64,000 bases of DNA from Acetobacterium fimetarium (GTDB lineage Bacteria; Bacillota; Clostridia; Eubacteriales; Eubacteriaceae), in assembly GCF_014284475.1 (NCBI RefSeq), contig NZ_WJBC01000010.1, positions 53,722 to 117,721 of the forward strand, in the 5' to 3' direction. The notes beneath the pieces are model-generated. The model was not told the origin of the DNA, made no database searches, and saw nothing but the letters and a program-made list of their open reading frames with translations. The translations under genes were made by a program, and so were the position numbers. Positions 62,885 to 64,000 of this stretch are shown piece after piece (the first letter of the stretch is position 1; the number at the start of each line of letters is the position of its first letter).

Positions 62885-64000
62885 TTGAATACGATAAAAA
62901 CAAAAATAAATCAAATGATACAGTGGGATTATTTTCCAATGATGGTGTTCACTTTTTTCATATTGCTACTGCACTTTTTTATAAGTCCATCTGGAGATGA
63001 TTTTACTTATGGAAATGTGTTCTACAAGGAACCGGTGTTAACATTTATCTCACAAGCCTATTACGGCTGGAGCTCCCGTATTATTATCATGCCGGTTGCT
63101 GCATTTTTTGCCGGAAATTCATTCTTGTTATTTTCTATTTTCGATATTTCCATTTATCTTTTATTGGCTGTCATGATTTCCAAACTCTTTGTTTATGAAA
63201 ACAAACGCAAAATGAATTGGATTATTGTGATACTTTTAGCATCAGTACCCATTGTTTCCATGTTAACAACTGCCGGCTGGATTGTAACCAGCGTTCATTA
63301 TTTATGGGCGCTGACGCTCAGCTTGGTGGCCTTATATCCCCTCAAGAAAATATATTTCAATGAAGTAATAAAGTGGTATGAGTATCCGGTATATCTTGTT
63401 GCCACTGTTTTTGGAATGAACATGGAAATCATGGCCGCGATTCTGGTTTCAGTTTATTTTCTGTTCTGCGTTTTCTTTATATATAAAAAAAATACTTCTA
63501 TTTATACAGTTTTCATCACGATTTTTTTAATCGGTAATTTTATTTTCATTATTCTTTGCCCTGGTAATGCTGTTCGTGACCTATCAGAAACGGCAGCTCG
63601 TTTTCCTGAATATGCTTCTTTTGGTTTGTTTCAGAAACTGACCTTATCGGCTGTATCCTATATTATCACGATTGATCAAAATTTCATCATGCTGATCATC
63701 GTGGGTTTAGCTGGGATCTTTACCTGGCAAAAGTATAAAACATGGGGGGCTCGACTCATTGGGGTTATCCCGTTTATTTTTTGTGTGCTGATTGAAATGG
63801 TTCGTGTTTTTGTTCTAAGTCCCAAATTTGCCTGTGTTATTTATATACTAACCGGAAAAATGATTGGTGATTGGGTTTCACTTAAGAGTATCATCAGTGG
63901 CGTCCCCGGAAGCTATCACTATCTCGCCTTTGTGGCAATGGCGCTATTTGCAGTTTCGTTAATGGCTATGACGGTTACACTGTTTAAGGATTCAAAAAAA
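62885..64000 (+). CDS. second DUF6056-like membrane protein, cut by the window end
   Basis: Open from TTG 62885 (RBS TGGAGATGA) to the last base, at least 372 codons, no stop. The first loop has SPSGDDFTYGN, then YYGWSSRIIIMP, TAGWIVTSVHYLWAL and GMNMEI, aligning in order with ADDYVYTF, SWGGRVIAE, WLTGSCNYLW and NEN of the upstream protein. The pair is therefore paralogous though well diverged. About nine TM helices are visible. The C terminus lies outside the window. Confidence 0.8.
   Translation, partial: MNTIKTKINQMIQWDYFPMMVFTFFILLLHFFISPSGDDFTYGNVFYKEPVLTFISQAYYGWSSRIIIMPVAAFFAGNSFLLFSIFDISIYLLLAVMISKLFVYENKRKMNWIIVILLASVPIVSMLTTAGWIVTSVHYLWALTLSLVALYPLKKIYFNEVIKWYEYPVYLVATVFGMNMEIMAAILVSVYFLFCVFFIYKKNTSIYTVFITIFLIGNFIFIILCPGNAVRDLSETAARFPEYASFGLFQKLTLSAVSYIITIDQNFIMLIIVGLAGIFTWQKYKTWGARLIGVIPFIFCVLIEMVRVFVLSPKFACVIYILTGKMIGDWVSLKSIISGVPGSYHYLAFVAMALFAVSLMAMTVTLFKDSKK

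Overview
The window looks like chromosomal DNA of an anaerobic, acetogen-type member of the Eubacteriales, most likely Acetobacterium or a close relative. This is inferred from the ATP synthase operon, which has an AtpZ/AtpI pair and two identical c subunits carrying the Na+-type ligand set, from the Gram-positive style type IV pilus cluster (fused PilM-PilN, no secretin), and from the moderate base composition. No species assignment can be proved from the sequence alone.

Layout. 1-4129: end of carA and complete carB (carbamoyl phosphate synthase). 4290-21088: type IV pilus region. It begins with a membrane c-di-GMP phosphodiesterase (dCache, degenerate GGDEF, intact EAL), then pilB and pilT. 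Next comes a promoter, a class I c-di-GMP (GEMM-I) riboswitch with an intrinsic terminator, and the major pilin. After these come a pilin-like protein without Glu5, the prepilin peptidase, pilC, a pilM-pilN fusion, pilO and four pilin-like proteins, two of them large and probably surface-active. Two inverted copies of a 93-bp hairpin element flank the riboswitch/pilin/peptidase block.

21218-24893: an orphan ArsD-like protein with a Cys/Asp tail, nicotinate phosphoribosyltransferase, Sua5-type threonylcarbamoyl-AMP synthase and ribose-5-phosphate isomerase B. 25072-32666: complete F-type ATP synthase operon (Z-I-B-E-E-F-H-A-G-D-C), closed by a strong terminator.

32852-64000: cell-surface polysaccharide and envelope region. 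Precursor genes come first: a nucleotide-sugar dehydrogenase lacking its catalytic Cys, galU, a phosphohexomutase and rfbDACB for dTDP-rhamnose. A divergent LCP-type attachment protein with a Ser-rich tail sits among them. Then come a Wzm/Wzt ABC exporter, a double-domain glycosyltransferase, and two consecutive peptidoglycan hydrolases that share GBS-Bsp-like repeats. They are followed by several GT2 glycosyltransferases, a polyprenyl glycosylphosphotransferase, a small EmrE-like carrier, DUF2304, a decayed membrane-protein gene, galE and three large multi-pass membrane proteins, the last cut by the window end.

How it fits together: c-di-GMP made or destroyed near the membrane can be read directly by the pilin mRNA leader, so pilus output is probably tied to a locally encoded phosphodiesterase. 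The pilus genes upstream and the polysaccharide and hydrolase genes downstream together make a surface-remodelling chromosome segment.
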